In this document: positions 1 through 7,903 of the stretch, piece by piece
Position numbering within the stretch: the stretch's first letter is position 1
Layout of the letters: each line of letters starts with the position of its first letter
Origin: Novosphingobium sp. RL4
GTDB lineage: Bacteria; Pseudomonadota; Alphaproteobacteria; Sphingomonadales; Sphingomonadaceae
NCBI RefSeq assembly: GCF_035658495.1
Contig: NZ_CP141945.1
Location: 1,403,501-1,467,500, forward strand
Length of the DNA: 64,000 nucleotides
Direction: 5' to 3'
Notes under the pieces: model-generated
The model's input: only the letters and a program-made list of their open reading frames with translations
Database searches by the model: none
Told to the model about the DNA's origin: nothing
Translations under genes and position numbers: made by a program

Positions 1-138
1 TACGGCAACGAAGTGGATATTATCGCGAGTGCGAAGGTCGCCAGGACGACGATCGCGCTGCGCTATGCGCATTACGACGCCCGCCAGATGGCGGTCGATA
101 CCGACAAGTACTGGATTCAGCTGGACTGGGCGATCTGA
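1..138 (+). CDS. C-terminal end of outer-membrane beta-barrel protein, alginate-export porin-like (partial)
   Basis: The frame is open from the first base and stops with TGA at 136-138, giving 45 residues of a larger protein. The fragment alternates polar and hydrophobic residues (ALRYAHYDARQ, DKYWIQLDWAI) as expected of the last barrel strands of an outer-membrane porin. The closing pattern (Y-x-A-Y-D-A, D-T-x-K-Y-W) resembles alginate-export family porins that often lie beside nitrate/nitrite assimilation genes in sphingomonads. It ends 222 bases before nirB. The family call is from memory of the pattern and the rest of the gene lies outside the window. Confidence 0.6.
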   Translation, partial: YGNEVDIIASAKVARTTIALRYAHYDARQMAVDTDKYWIQLDWAI

Positions 139-198
139 TCGCCACCGTTTACGGAATCGCTTGAGCGTTCGGGCGATTCCGTTTATTGTGCAGTGCAA

Positions 199-214
199 GG
201 GACGACGTTGTCCC
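199..214 (+). promoter_or_regulatory. Hexaloop hairpin in nirB leader, candidate antitermination target
   Basis: GGGAC and GTCCC (199-203 and 210-214) form a perfect 5-bp stem around the six-base loop GACGTT. It lies 57 bases before a strong terminator in the nirB leader. ANTAR-type nitrate regulators such as NasR and NasT bind paired hexaloop hairpins. Only one clear hexaloop is visible here, and its loop has G rather than A at the first position, though G at the fourth fits. The regulatory role is an inference. Confidence 0.4.
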
Positions 215-270
215 AACCAAACATAGCCGATGCGATCCACTGAAGGGCCGCAGAAGCGCAAACGATGGCA

Positions 271-333
271 AGGCCGCCATCCAGACTTTCGGTTTTCGAA
301 CCGAGGGTCCGGATGGCGGCCTTTTTCTTTTTC
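271..333 (+). terminator. Strong intrinsic terminator inside the nirB leader
   Basis: A 12-bp perfect stem (AGGCCGCCATCC at 271-282, GGATGGCGGCCT at 311-322) encloses an inner stem TCGGTT/AACCGA closed by a TTCG tetraloop. A T-rich tract follows at 322-333. It may end transcripts of the upstream porin gene. Because it sits only 27 bases before nirB, it may also act as an attenuator of the nir operon. Confidence 0.8.
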
Positions 334-359
334 TCCTTCGAATTTCTGGAGACGCGGGC

Positions 360-2864
360 ATGGAATTTCAGGACGGGATCGAAGCTTCTGCGGACTATGA
401 GAGCACGTTGATCGTGCCCTCCGACGATGTGCGCGAACATCTGGTGGTGGTGGGCAACGGCATGGCCGGATGCCGCGCGGTGGAGGAACTGCTGGCGCGC
501 GATGCCGGGCGCTACCGCGTCACCATCTTCGGCGCCGAACCGCATGTGAACTACAACCGCATCATGCTGTCGCCGGTGCTGGCGGGAGAGAAGACCTTCG
601 ACCAGATCGTCATCAATACCCGCGAATGGTATGACGGGAACGGCATCGAACTCGTCACGTCGGACCCGGTCACCGCGATCGACCGTGCGGGCAGGACCGT
701 CACCTCGCGGTCGGGCCGCAAGGTCCATTACGACCGGCTGCTGATCGCCACCGGTTCCGATCCCTTCATCATCCCGGTTCCCGGCAAGGACCTGCCCGGC
801 GTCATCTCCTTCCGCGACATGAACGACGTGGACCTGATGCTGGAAGCCGCGGGCAGGGGCGGCGATGCGGTGGTGATCGGCGGGGGGCTGCTCGGCCTCG
901 AGGCCGCGCACGGCCTGACCCTGCGCGGGATGAAGGTCACCGTGATCCACCTGATGCCCACCCTGATGGAGCGCCAGCTGGACGAGGCGGCGGGCTGGCT
1001 GCTCAAGAGCGCGCTCGAAGCACGGGGCCAGACCATCCTGACCGGCGCCGATACCGCCGAAATCCTGGGCGACGGCAAAGTCGAGGGCGTGCGCCTGAAG
1101 GACGGCCGCGAAATCCCGGCCAGCCTCGTGGTCATGGCGGTGGGCATTCGTCCCTCCACGGCACTGGCGCGCGGCGCCGGGCTGGATGTGGGGCGCGGCA
1201 TCAGGGTCGACGATCACATGGTGACGAGCGACCCCGCCGTGCTCGCGGTGGGCGAATGCGTCGAGCATGACGGGAACGTCTACGGCCTTGTCGCGCCGCT
1301 CTGGGACATGTGCCGCAGTCTCGCCGATGGCCTGACCGACCGCCACAGCGGCTATCGCGGTTCGGTCACGTCGACCAAGCTCAAGGTCGCCGGGCTCGAC
1401 GTGTTCTCGGCCGGTGACTTCTCGGGCGGGGAGGGCTGCGAGGACATCGTCCTGCGCGACGCCTCGCGCGGGATCTACAAGCGCGTCGTCGTGAAGGACG
1501 GCAAGGTCGTGGGCGCGGTGCTCTACGGCGATACGGCCGACGGCAACTGGTACTTCGACCTGTTGAAGAAGGGGGAGGACGTTTCGGAAATCCGCGACTT
1601 CCTGATCCTGGGGCAGGCCTTCGCCTCGGGCGGCACGGCGGACCCGCTGGCGGCGGTGGCGGCGCTTTCCGACGATGCCGAGGTCTGCGGCTGCAACGGC
1701 GTTTCCAAGGGGCAGGTCGTCGGCTCGATCGCCGGCGGCGCCTGCAGCCTCGACGCCGTGCGCGCCACCTGCAAGGCATCGGCAAGCTGCGGTTCCTGCA
1801 CCGGTCTGGTCGAGAGCCTGCTGGCGCTGACCCTGGGCGAGGAGGTCAAGTCCGGCCCGAAGACGATGTGCAAGTGCACCAGCTTCACGCACGACGACGT
1901 GCGGCGCGAGATCGTGGCGCAGCACATGAAATCGATCCCCGAAGTGATGCAGAAGCTTCACTGGTCCACGCCCGACGGCTGCTCGTCCTGCCGCCCGGCG
2001 CTCAACTACTACCTGCTCTGCGCGCTCCCCGGCGAATACGAGGATGACCAGCAGAGCCGCTTCGTCAACGAACGCATGCACGCCAATATCCAGAAGGACG
2101 GCACTTATTCGGTGGTTCCCCGCATGTGGGGCGGCCTGACCAACCCCCGCGAACTGCGCGCGATCGCCGATGTGGTGGAGAAGTACGACGCGCCGATGGT
2201 GAAGGTCACCGGCGGGCAGCGGCTCGACATCTTCGGGATCAAGAAGGAAGACCTGCCCGCCGTCTGGGCCGATCTCAATGCCGCCGGGATGGTCTCCGGC
2301 CATGCCTACGGCAAGTCGCTGCGCACGGTGAAGACGTGCGTGGGCAGCGAATGGTGCCGCTTCGGCACGCAGGATTCCACCGGCCTTGGGGTGAAGACCG
2401 AGCGGATGACCTGGGGCTCGTGGATGCCGCACAAGTTCAAGATCGCGGTCTCCGGCTGCCCGCGCAATTGCGCCGAGGCGACGATCAAGGACTTCGGGAT
2501 CGTCTGCGTGGATTCGGGCTATGAACTCCACGTCGGCGGCAACGGCGGCATTCACGTTCGCGCCACCGACTTCCTCTGCAAGGTCGCCACGGAGCAGGAG
2601 GCGCTCGATTACTGCGCCGCCTTCACCCAGCTATACCGCGAGGAGGCGCGCTATCTCGAACGCACCGCGCCGTGGATCGAACGCGTCGGCGTCGAATATG
2701 TGAAGCAGCGCATCGTCGAGGACGACACCGGACGCGAGGCCTTGCGCAGCCGCTTCCTCTATTCGCAGAGCTTCAGCCAGGAAGACCCCTGGGCCGAACG
2801 CGCGGCCGGTCACAAGGCCGAACTGCACCAGCACCTTGAACCCCTGGCCATTGCAGCGGAGTAA
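360..2864 (+). CDS. nirB: NAD(P)H-dependent assimilatory nitrite reductase, large subunit
   Basis: This cytoplasmic subunit reduces nitrite to ammonium using NAD(P)H, FAD, an iron-sulfur cluster and siroheme. The 834-residue product has an N-terminal FAD/NAD oxidoreductase region with the dinucleotide motif VVVGNGMAG near residue 30. A BFD-like [2Fe-2S] region begins with CGCNG near residue 442. The C-terminal siroheme/[4Fe-4S] domain carries CVGSEWC near 659 and SGCPRNC near 697, which supply the four cluster cysteines. The open frame runs upstream to 186 through the leader terminator, so I placed the start at ATG 360, behind GGAG. nirD follows with a one-base overlap. The length fits the family. 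Confidence 0.96.
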   Translation: MEFQDGIEASADYESTLIVPSDDVREHLVVVGNGMAGCRAVEELLARDAGRYRVTIFGAEPHVNYNRIMLSPVLAGEKTFDQIVINTREWYDGNGIELVTSDPVTAIDRAGRTVTSRSGRKVHYDRLLIATGSDPFIIPVPGKDLPGVISFRDMNDVDLMLEAAGRGGDAVVIGGGLLGLEAAHGLTLRGMKVTVIHLMPTLMERQLDEAAGWLLKSALEARGQTILTGADTAEILGDGKVEGVRLKDGREIPASLVVMAVGIRPSTALARGAGLDVGRGIRVDDHMVTSDPAVLAVGECVEHDGNVYGLVAPLWDMCRSLADGLTDRHSGYRGSVTSTKLKVAGLDVFSAGDFSGGEGCEDIVLRDASRGIYKRVVVKDGKVVGAVLYGDTADGNWYFDLLKKGEDVSEIRDFLILGQAFASGGTADPLAAVAALSDDAEVCGCNGVSKGQVVGSIAGGACSLDAVRATCKASASCGSCTGLVESLLALTLGEEVKSGPKTMCKCTSFTHDDVRREIVAQHMKSIPEVMQKLHWSTPDGCSSCRPALNYYLLCALPGEYEDDQQSRFVNERMHANIQKDGTYSVVPRMWGGLTNPRELRAIADVVEKYDAPMVKVTGGQRLDIFGIKKEDLPAVWADLNAAGMVSGHAYGKSLRTVKTCVGSEWCRFGTQDSTGLGVKTERMTWGSWMPHKFKIAVSGCPRNCAEATIKDFGIVCVDSGYELHVGGNGGIHVRATDFLCKVATEQEALDYCAAFTQLYREEARYLERTAPWIERVGVEYVKQRIVEDDTGREALRSRFLYSQSFSQEDPWAERAAGHKAELHQHLEPLAIAAE

Positions 2865-3205
2865 TGCACATGAACGACTGGATCGACATCGGCACCCTCT
2901 CCGACATTCCCCTGCGCGGCGCCCGGACCGTGCAGATCGAGGGCGAAAAGGAAATCGCTGTGTTCCGCGCCGGAGACGACCGGGTCTTCGCACTCGTCAA
3001 CGAATGCCCGCACAAGAAGGGCCCGCTCAGCCAGGGCATCGTCCACGGCCATTCGGTGGCCTGCCCGCTGCACAACTGGAACATCGCGCTCGCCAGCGGC
3101 GAGGCGCAGGGCGAGGACAAGGGCTGCACCCCGACGATCCCGGTGCGGATGGAGGGGGAGCGTATCCTGATCGCGCACCCGCAGAGCCTGAAGGTCGCGG
3201 CGTGA
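2864..3205 (+). CDS. nirD: Nitrite reductase small subunit, Rieske-type
   Basis: NirD is the small Rieske-fold partner of NirB. In the 113-residue product the Rieske cluster ligands are visible as C48-x-H50 and C67-x2-H70 (ECPHKKG and CPLHNW). Some NirD homologues lack these ligands, so this one probably binds a [2Fe-2S] cluster. The ATG overlaps the last base of the nirB stop. A second ATG at 2870 (MNDWI) is better spaced from the GGAG near 2858 and may be the true start. The stop overlaps the next start in TGATG, so the genes are probably translationally coupled. Confidence 0.93.
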   Translation: MHMNDWIDIGTLSDIPLRGARTVQIEGEKEIAVFRAGDDRVFALVNECPHKKGPLSQGIVHGHSVACPLHNWNIALASGEAQGEDKGCTPTIPVRMEGERILIAHPQSLKVAA

Positions 3206-3987
3206 TGGCGGCAGGGGACCTCATCGCGCCGGGGCAGGTCTGGCTGGTGGGTGCGGGGCCGGGCGATCCCGACTTGCTCACCCGCAAGGCCGAAAGGCTG
3301 ATCGCGGCGGCGGACGTGGTGTTCTACGACGCGCTGGTCGGGCCGGGGGTGCTGGACCTGATCCCTGCGCCGACGGAACGGGTCAGCGTCGGCAAGCGCT
3401 CCGGCCGCCACAGCAAGGAGCAGGGTTCGATCAACGACCTGCTGCTGGAAGCGGCACGCGCGGGCAAGCGGGTGGTGCGGCTGAAGGGCGGCGACCCCTC
3501 GGTATTCGGGCGTTCGGCGGAGGAGATGGATCACCTTGCGGCGGCGGGCGTTCCGGTGCGGATCTGCCCCGGCATCACCACCGCCAGCGCGGCGGCGGCG
3601 AGCGGGCTGGCCTCGCTCACCCTGCGCGGCGTGGCGCGCGGCCTGACGCTGGTGACCGCGCATCTCAAGGCGGGCGAGCCTTTGCGGCTGGACTGGGAAA
3701 CGCTGGCCCGGCCGGGCGGCACACTCGGCGTCTACATGGGGCGCGCGGCGGCGGGCGAGATCGGCCGTTCGCTGATCGCCGCCGGACGCGATCCCGATAC
3801 GCCGGTGATGATCGCGGTCAACGTGTCCCTTCCGAGCGAGCGCCTGATCCGGGGCAAGCTTTCGGCGCTGGCCTTCCTCGTCGCCACGATCAGCGATGAC
3901 GACCCGACGCTGCTGCTGATCGGCGAAGCCGTGGAGACCCGGCGCGTGGCAGTGGACGTGCTGCGGGAACTGGCCTGCCCGGCCTGA
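3205..3987 (+). CDS. cobA: Uroporphyrinogen-III C-methyltransferase (siroheme synthesis)
   Basis: The 260-residue protein is a tetrapyrrole SAM methyltransferase that makes precorrin-2, the precursor of the siroheme needed by NirB. It shows the N-terminal glycine-rich motif VGAGPGDPDLLT, then DALVGPGVLDL, the VGKRSGRHS segment, RLKGGDPSVFGR and the family segment PGITTASAAAA. The open frame extends upstream within nirD, but ATG 3205 overlaps the nirD stop and gives the normal SUMT length. There is no CysG-type dehydrogenase/ferrochelatase domain, so those steps must be encoded elsewhere. The stop overlaps the moeA start in ATGA. Confidence 0.94.
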   Translation: MAAGDLIAPGQVWLVGAGPGDPDLLTRKAERLIAAADVVFYDALVGPGVLDLIPAPTERVSVGKRSGRHSKEQGSINDLLLEAARAGKRVVRLKGGDPSVFGRSAEEMDHLAAAGVPVRICPGITTASAAAASGLASLTLRGVARGLTLVTAHLKAGEPLRLDWETLARPGGTLGVYMGRAAAGEIGRSLIAAGRDPDTPVMIAVNVSLPSERLIRGKLSALAFLVATISDDDPTLLLIGEAVETRRVAVDVLRELACPA

Positions 3988-5201
3988 TGACGGCGCCCGC
4001 ATCCTTTGCGATAGACGATGCCCATGCCGTAGTGACCGGAATGCTGGGCGGGCCGGGCAGGACCGAAACCGTGGCGCTGGGCGCGGGTCTTGGCCGGATC
4101 GCCGCGCGCGATGTCGCCGCGACCGGGGATCAGCCCCGCTTCGCGGCGGCGGCGATGGACGGCTGGGCGATATGCCGAGGGGATGATGGCGGGCAGGAAG
4201 GTGGCGGGACGTCGTTCCGGGTCATCGGCGAAAGCCGCGCCGGCCACGCGTTCCAGGGCGAATTGCAGGCGGGCGAGGCGGTTCATGTCTCCACCGGCGC
4301 GATGATGCCCGGCGGCGCCGATGCCCTCGTGCGGCGCGAGCAGGGACGTCAGCTCGGCACCGTGCTTTCCATCGGCGAATGCGTGAGCGGGCGCGATATC
4401 CGGCCGCGCGGCTGTGATTTCCGGCAGGGCGACCGTCTGCTGGCGGCGGGCAAGCGGATCGATCATTTCGATATCGCGCGGCTGGCCGCCTCGGGTACCG
4501 CGCAAGTGGAGGTTCGCGCCCGCCCGCGTGTGGCGCTGCTCGCCACCGGGGACGAACTCGTGGTTCCCGGTGCAATGGCACATGCCGCCGCGAACTATGA
4601 TGCGCTGTCGCCCGCGCTTTGCGCAAGGCTGGGACAGGTCGGCGCGGCGGTGCTGGACCTTGGCATTGCGGGGGATGACGATGCCGCGATCGCCGCGCGC
4701 CTTCGCCGCGCCGATGCGGAGATCCTCGTCGTCATCGGCGGTGCGTCCGGTGGGCGGCATGACCGGGTGCGCGCGGCCCTTGGCGGGCTGGGACTGTCGG
4801 TCCTGGTGCCGAGCGTGCGGATGCGGCCGGGAAAGCCGTTCTGGTTCGGCCGGCTTGGGGATGACCGTTTCGTCATGGGCCTGCCCGGCAACCCCGTGGC
4901 GGCGCTGGCGGCGGCGGAGCTGTTCCTGGTTCCGGCCCTGCTCGCGCTTCAGGGGCTGGGCGCGGCCATAAGCTGGACCGATTGCCCGGAGCTGGGCGAT
5001 CCGGCAGGGGAAGCGGGCTGCGAACGCCTGCGTTTCGCGCGCCTTGCCGATAACGCGGGCGCCGGGCGGCGCATCGAACTGCTGGGCGGCAGCGATAGCG
5101 CCGCATTGGCCCCGCTGCTGGGCGCGAATGCGCTGGTGCGGCTGGGAAGCGCCGCCAATGGCGGCCTTGCGCAATTCCTGCGGCTTGCGGGCTTCGCCTG
5201 A
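3987..5201 (+). CDS. moeA: Molybdopterin molybdotransferase
   Basis: MoeA inserts molybdate into adenylated molybdopterin to form the molybdenum cofactor, which nitrate reductase requires. The 404-residue product has the family segments AAAMDGWAI near residue 55, STGAMMPGGADALV near 100 and LLATGDELV near 185, with a C-terminal beta domain. It starts in an ATGA overlap with cobA. The glycine-rich run GGASGGRHD replaces the more usual GGVSVGxxD of the MoeA active region, so it is a somewhat divergent member. No nitrate reductase gene lies beside it in this window. Confidence 0.88.
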   Translation: MTAPASFAIDDAHAVVTGMLGGPGRTETVALGAGLGRIAARDVAATGDQPRFAAAAMDGWAICRGDDGGQEGGGTSFRVIGESRAGHAFQGELQAGEAVHVSTGAMMPGGADALVRREQGRQLGTVLSIGECVSGRDIRPRGCDFRQGDRLLAAGKRIDHFDIARLAASGTAQVEVRARPRVALLATGDELVVPGAMAHAAANYDALSPALCARLGQVGAAVLDLGIAGDDDAAIAARLRRADAEILVVIGGASGGRHDRVRAALGGLGLSVLVPSVRMRPGKPFWFGRLGDDRFVMGLPGNPVAALAAAELFLVPALLALQGLGAAISWTDCPELGDPAGEAGCERLRFARLADNAGAGRRIELLGGSDSAALAPLLGANALVRLGSAANGGLAQFLRLAGFA

Positions 5202-5257
5202 GCGGCAAATCTTCCGGCATGGTTGACGGGAGCGCGTTCCTCTCGATAAATCGCTTC

Positions 5258-5272
5258 TGCGAATCATTATCA
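5258..5272. promoter_or_regulatory. Fur-like box upstream of the DUF6607 gene
   Basis: TGCGAATCATTATCA matches 12 of the 14 fixed positions of the 7-1-7 Fur palindrome TGATAAT-N-ATTATCA. It lies 161 bases before the DUF6607 start and just after moeA. Iron control of the gene is an inference. Confidence 0.6.
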
Positions 5273-5433
5273 AATCACTATCAAATATCGATGCAGGGCG
5301 TTGATCCGGTTCGCCCGCTCCGGCGATCGTGCCGGAATTGCCGCGTTCCCAAGCGTCGATGCAGTGAGGGGCCGGATCTTCGCCTGGCGGCGGGGTCTGC
5401 TGCTCGCTCGCTTGCGAAGAGGGTACGAAGAAG

Positions 5434-6438
5434 ATGAAGAGAATGATGCTCAAGTCGGCGCTGCTCGCGGCGACCCTGGCCGGCGGTCTGGCCCTTGCCG
5501 GACCTGCCATGGCGGACGGGCCGGTCGCCGGGCGTTCGGCGGAGGCGGAGGCTGCGGCGTTCGATGCGGACCGTGCTGCGATCCTTGCCATGGCGGGCAA
5601 TTACAAGGTCACCTTCGACATGCGCGAGACCACGCCATGGCGCGCCGATTACACGCCGATTCCGGGCAAGGTCTCGGGCGGGCACGAAGCGGTTCGCGTG
5701 ATCGAGGACAGCGGGCGGCGCATCGTGCTGCAGCACCTGCTCGTGGTGGACGAGGGCGACGGCAAGCAGATGGTCATCAAGCACTGGCGGCAGGACTGGA
5801 CGTACGAGCCGGAAAGCGTGCTGGTCTACGCGGGGAAGGGGCGCTGGAACGTCGAGGCCGTGCCCGCCGCCTTCCGCAAGGGGCGCTGGTCGCAGACGGT
5901 GTGGCAGACGGACGATTCCCCGCGCTATGGCGGCTGGGGGCAGTGGACCGAGGAAGGCGGGGTGCGCCGCTGGCGCAGCAACTGGACCTGGCGTCCGCTT
6001 GCCCGCCGCGATGCCGTGCGCAAGCCGCCCTATGACCGCTATCTCGCGATCAACCGCCATTCGCCGAGCCCCGCCGGGTGGATTCACTGGCAGGACAATA
6101 TCAAGGAGGGGCCTGAACCGGGTTCCGCCGATGGCAGGATCGTGCCCTTCGTGCAGGAATCGGTGCTGAACAGCTATGTGCGCGACGACAGCGTCAGCCT
6201 GGCCGCGGCCGACAGCTACTGGGCGGCGACGAAGGATTACTGGGCCGCGATCCGCACCGACTGGGACGAGGCGATCGCCCGCGACAAGGGCGTTTCCGTG
6301 GCAGAAGTGGCCGAAACCGGCTCTGCCAGCGGCGAGCGGCTGATGGGGCTCGCCGACGATATCCAGTCCGGCAAGGTCAGGCTGCCGCAGGCGGTGCAGC
6401 GCGGCAAGGCGGTGATCGCCGAAGTAACGCGCCGCTAG
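5434..6438 (+). CDS. DUF6607 family secreted protein
   Basis: The 334-residue product begins with a clear signal peptide (KR, hydrophobic stretch, then GPAMA before DGPVAG). The mature part is rich in Trp and Tyr and contains the conserved-looking runs TPWRADYTP, GGHEAVRVI, HWRQDWTYE and GWIHWQDN, which I associate with DUF6607. No catalytic motif is evident. ATG 5434 is preceded by a purine-rich GAAGAAG. A strong Fur-like box at 5258-5272 suggests expression under iron limitation, so a role in iron or heme handling in the periplasm is possible, though the function is not known. Confidence 0.75.
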   Translation: MKRMMLKSALLAATLAGGLALAGPAMADGPVAGRSAEAEAAAFDADRAAILAMAGNYKVTFDMRETTPWRADYTPIPGKVSGGHEAVRVIEDSGRRIVLQHLLVVDEGDGKQMVIKHWRQDWTYEPESVLVYAGKGRWNVEAVPAAFRKGRWSQTVWQTDDSPRYGGWGQWTEEGGVRRWRSNWTWRPLARRDAVRKPPYDRYLAINRHSPSPAGWIHWQDNIKEGPEPGSADGRIVPFVQESVLNSYVRDDSVSLAAADSYWAATKDYWAAIRTDWDEAIARDKGVSVAEVAETGSASGERLMGLADDIQSGKVRLPQAVQRGKAVIAEVTRR

Positions 6439-6470
6439 GCCGGAGCGGAGCAACAGAAGGTCCCAACCAG

Positions 6471-6505
6471 AACCCCTGTTCCCTTCTCCAGTGGGGGCAG
6501 GGGTT
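6471..6505 (+). terminator. Hairpin after the DUF6607 gene, possible terminator
   Basis: AACCCCTG (6471-6478) and CAGGGGTT (6498-6505) form a perfect 8-bp stem with a 19-base loop, 33 bases after the stop codon. There is no T tract, so it may be a Rho-assisted terminator or a 3-prime stabiliser. Confidence 0.4.
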
Positions 6506-6573
6506 CCTGGCATCCGGTTTGATCGCAAGCTTCGGAGTGACAGGCGGCGGATCGGCGCGCTAGGTCCGCTGCG

Positions 6574-7272
6574 ATGAGGCAGACCGATAGCATTGACTGG
6601 CAGGCCATTGCCGCCGATCTGGATAATGAGGGCTGGGCCGTGCTGCCCGGCCTGCTGGACGAGGCGGAATGCGATGCCGTGGCCGGGCTCTATGGCCCTT
6701 CCGACCGGTTCCGCAGCCATGTCCACATGGCGCGTCACGGCTTCGGCTTGGGGGAATACCGCTACTTCGCCTATCCGCTCCCGCCGCTGGTGCAGGATTT
6801 GCGGGCCGCGCTCTACCCCGCCCTCGCGCCGGTGGCCAACCGCTGGCACGAGCGCATGGGGATCGACACCCGTTTTCCCGAAGATCATGCCGCATTCCTG
6901 GCGCGCTGCCATGCGGCGGGCCAGCGCCGACCCACGCCGCTGCTGCTGCAATACGGCCCGGGCGATTACAACTGCCTTCACCAGGACCTTTACGGCGAAC
7001 ATGTCTTCCCCTTGCAGGTGGCGGTGCTGCTGTCCTCTCCGGGGCGGGATTTCACCGGCGGGGAACTGGTCCTGACCGAGCAGCGCCCGCGAATGCAGTC
7101 GCGTCCGGTCGTGGTGCCGCTGGGCAAGGGGGACGGGGTGGTCTTCGCGGTGAACCAGCGCCCGCAGAAGGGATCGCGCGGGGATTACCGCGTGGTGATG
7201 CGGCATGGCGTCTCGAAACTGCGCACAGGGAGGCGCCATACGCTGGGGATCATTTTCCACGATGCAGCCTGA
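6574..7272 (+). CDS. 2-oxoglutarate/Fe(II) oxygenase of the alkylation-repair neighbourhood
   Basis: The 232-residue protein has the Fe(II) facial-triad signature H136-x-D138 (LHQDLYG) and a probable distal histidine H211 in RHGVSKLRTG. A basic RRHTLGIIFHDA end would hold 2-oxoglutarate. It overlaps alkB by 11 bases, and alkB overlaps tag by 4, so all three are probably one transcript. The context points to a repair or demethylation role on nucleic acid or an associated protein. The substrate of this COG3826-like family is not known to me. It is distinct in sequence from the AlkB that follows, so it is not a simple duplicate. Confidence 0.85.
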   Translation: MRQTDSIDWQAIAADLDNEGWAVLPGLLDEAECDAVAGLYGPSDRFRSHVHMARHGFGLGEYRYFAYPLPPLVQDLRAALYPALAPVANRWHERMGIDTRFPEDHAAFLARCHAAGQRRPTPLLLQYGPGDYNCLHQDLYGEHVFPLQVAVLLSSPGRDFTGGELVLTEQRPRMQSRPVVVPLGKGDGVVFAVNQRPQKGSRGDYRVVMRHGVSKLRTGRRHTLGIIFHDAA

Positions 7273-7903
7273 CCTCGTCGCCGACACGCGCAGCCGCATC
7301 GATCTCGGCCCGGGCGCGGTGCTGCTCGGCGGTTTCGCGCTGGCCGAAGCGGAAGCGCTGATCGGCGAAATTCCGGCCCTCGCCGCCGTTTCGGGATTTC
7401 GCCACATGGAGACCCGCAGCGGCGGAAGGCTCTCGGTCGCCATGTTCAACTGCGGGGAGACCGGCTGGGTGAGCGACCGGCGCGGCTATCGCTATCAGGC
7501 CATCGATCCGCGGACCGACCGGCCCTGGCCGGCGATCCCGCCCCGGTTCCTGGCGCTGGCCGCGGGCGCGGCGGCGCAGGCGGGTTATCCCGGCTTCGTG
7601 CCCGACGCCTGCCTCGTCAATCGCTACGACGCCGAGACGAAGCTCTCGCTCCACCAGGACATGGACGAGCGCGACCATTCGGCGCCGATCGTCTCGGTCT
7701 CGCTGGGACAGGCCGCCACGTTTCTGTGGGGCGGCCTGTCCCGCAGCGATCGCCCGCGCCGCCACCGGGTGCTGCATGGCGACGTGGTAGTCTGGGGCGG
7801 GCCTTCGCGCATGGTGTTCCACGGGGTGGACAGCGTGGAGCGGGGCACGCATCCTCTCACCGGCCCGTGCCGCTACAACCTCACATTCCGGAAAGCCCGA
7901 TGA
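7262..7903 (+). CDS. alkB: Alpha-ketoglutarate-dependent DNA repair dioxygenase AlkB
   Basis: AlkB directly reverses 1-methyladenine and 3-methylcytosine in DNA by oxidative demethylation. The 213-residue product has the iron ligands H131-x-D133 (LHQDMDE) and H187 (VFHGVDS). It ends with the diagnostic RxNxTxR signature (R204, N206, T208, R210). Product length matches the family. I chose ATG 7262, inside the end of the preceding oxygenase gene, over a longer open frame from 7205. The next gene starts in an ATGA overlap. Confidence 0.95.
   Translation: MQPDLVADTRSRIDLGPGAVLLGGFALAEAEALIGEIPALAAVSGFRHMETRSGGRLSVAMFNCGETGWVSDRRGYRYQAIDPRTDRPWPAIPPRFLALAAGAAAQAGYPGFVPDACLVNRYDAETKLSLHQDMDERDHSAPIVSVSLGQAATFLWGGLSRSDRPRRHRVLHGDVVVWGGPSRMVFHGVDSVERGTHPLTGPCRYNLTFRKAR

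Noticed and set aside
183..2555. Very long open frame on the minus strand opposite nirB
   Set aside because: High-GC shadow: the plus-strand frame encodes complete NirB with all cofactor motifs, while the minus-strand product is low-complexity and Arg/His/Ala-rich.
3732..5600. Long minus-strand frame opposite cobA and moeA
   Set aside because: Both plus-strand genes are clear and overlapping in an operon; the minus product has no recognisable fold.
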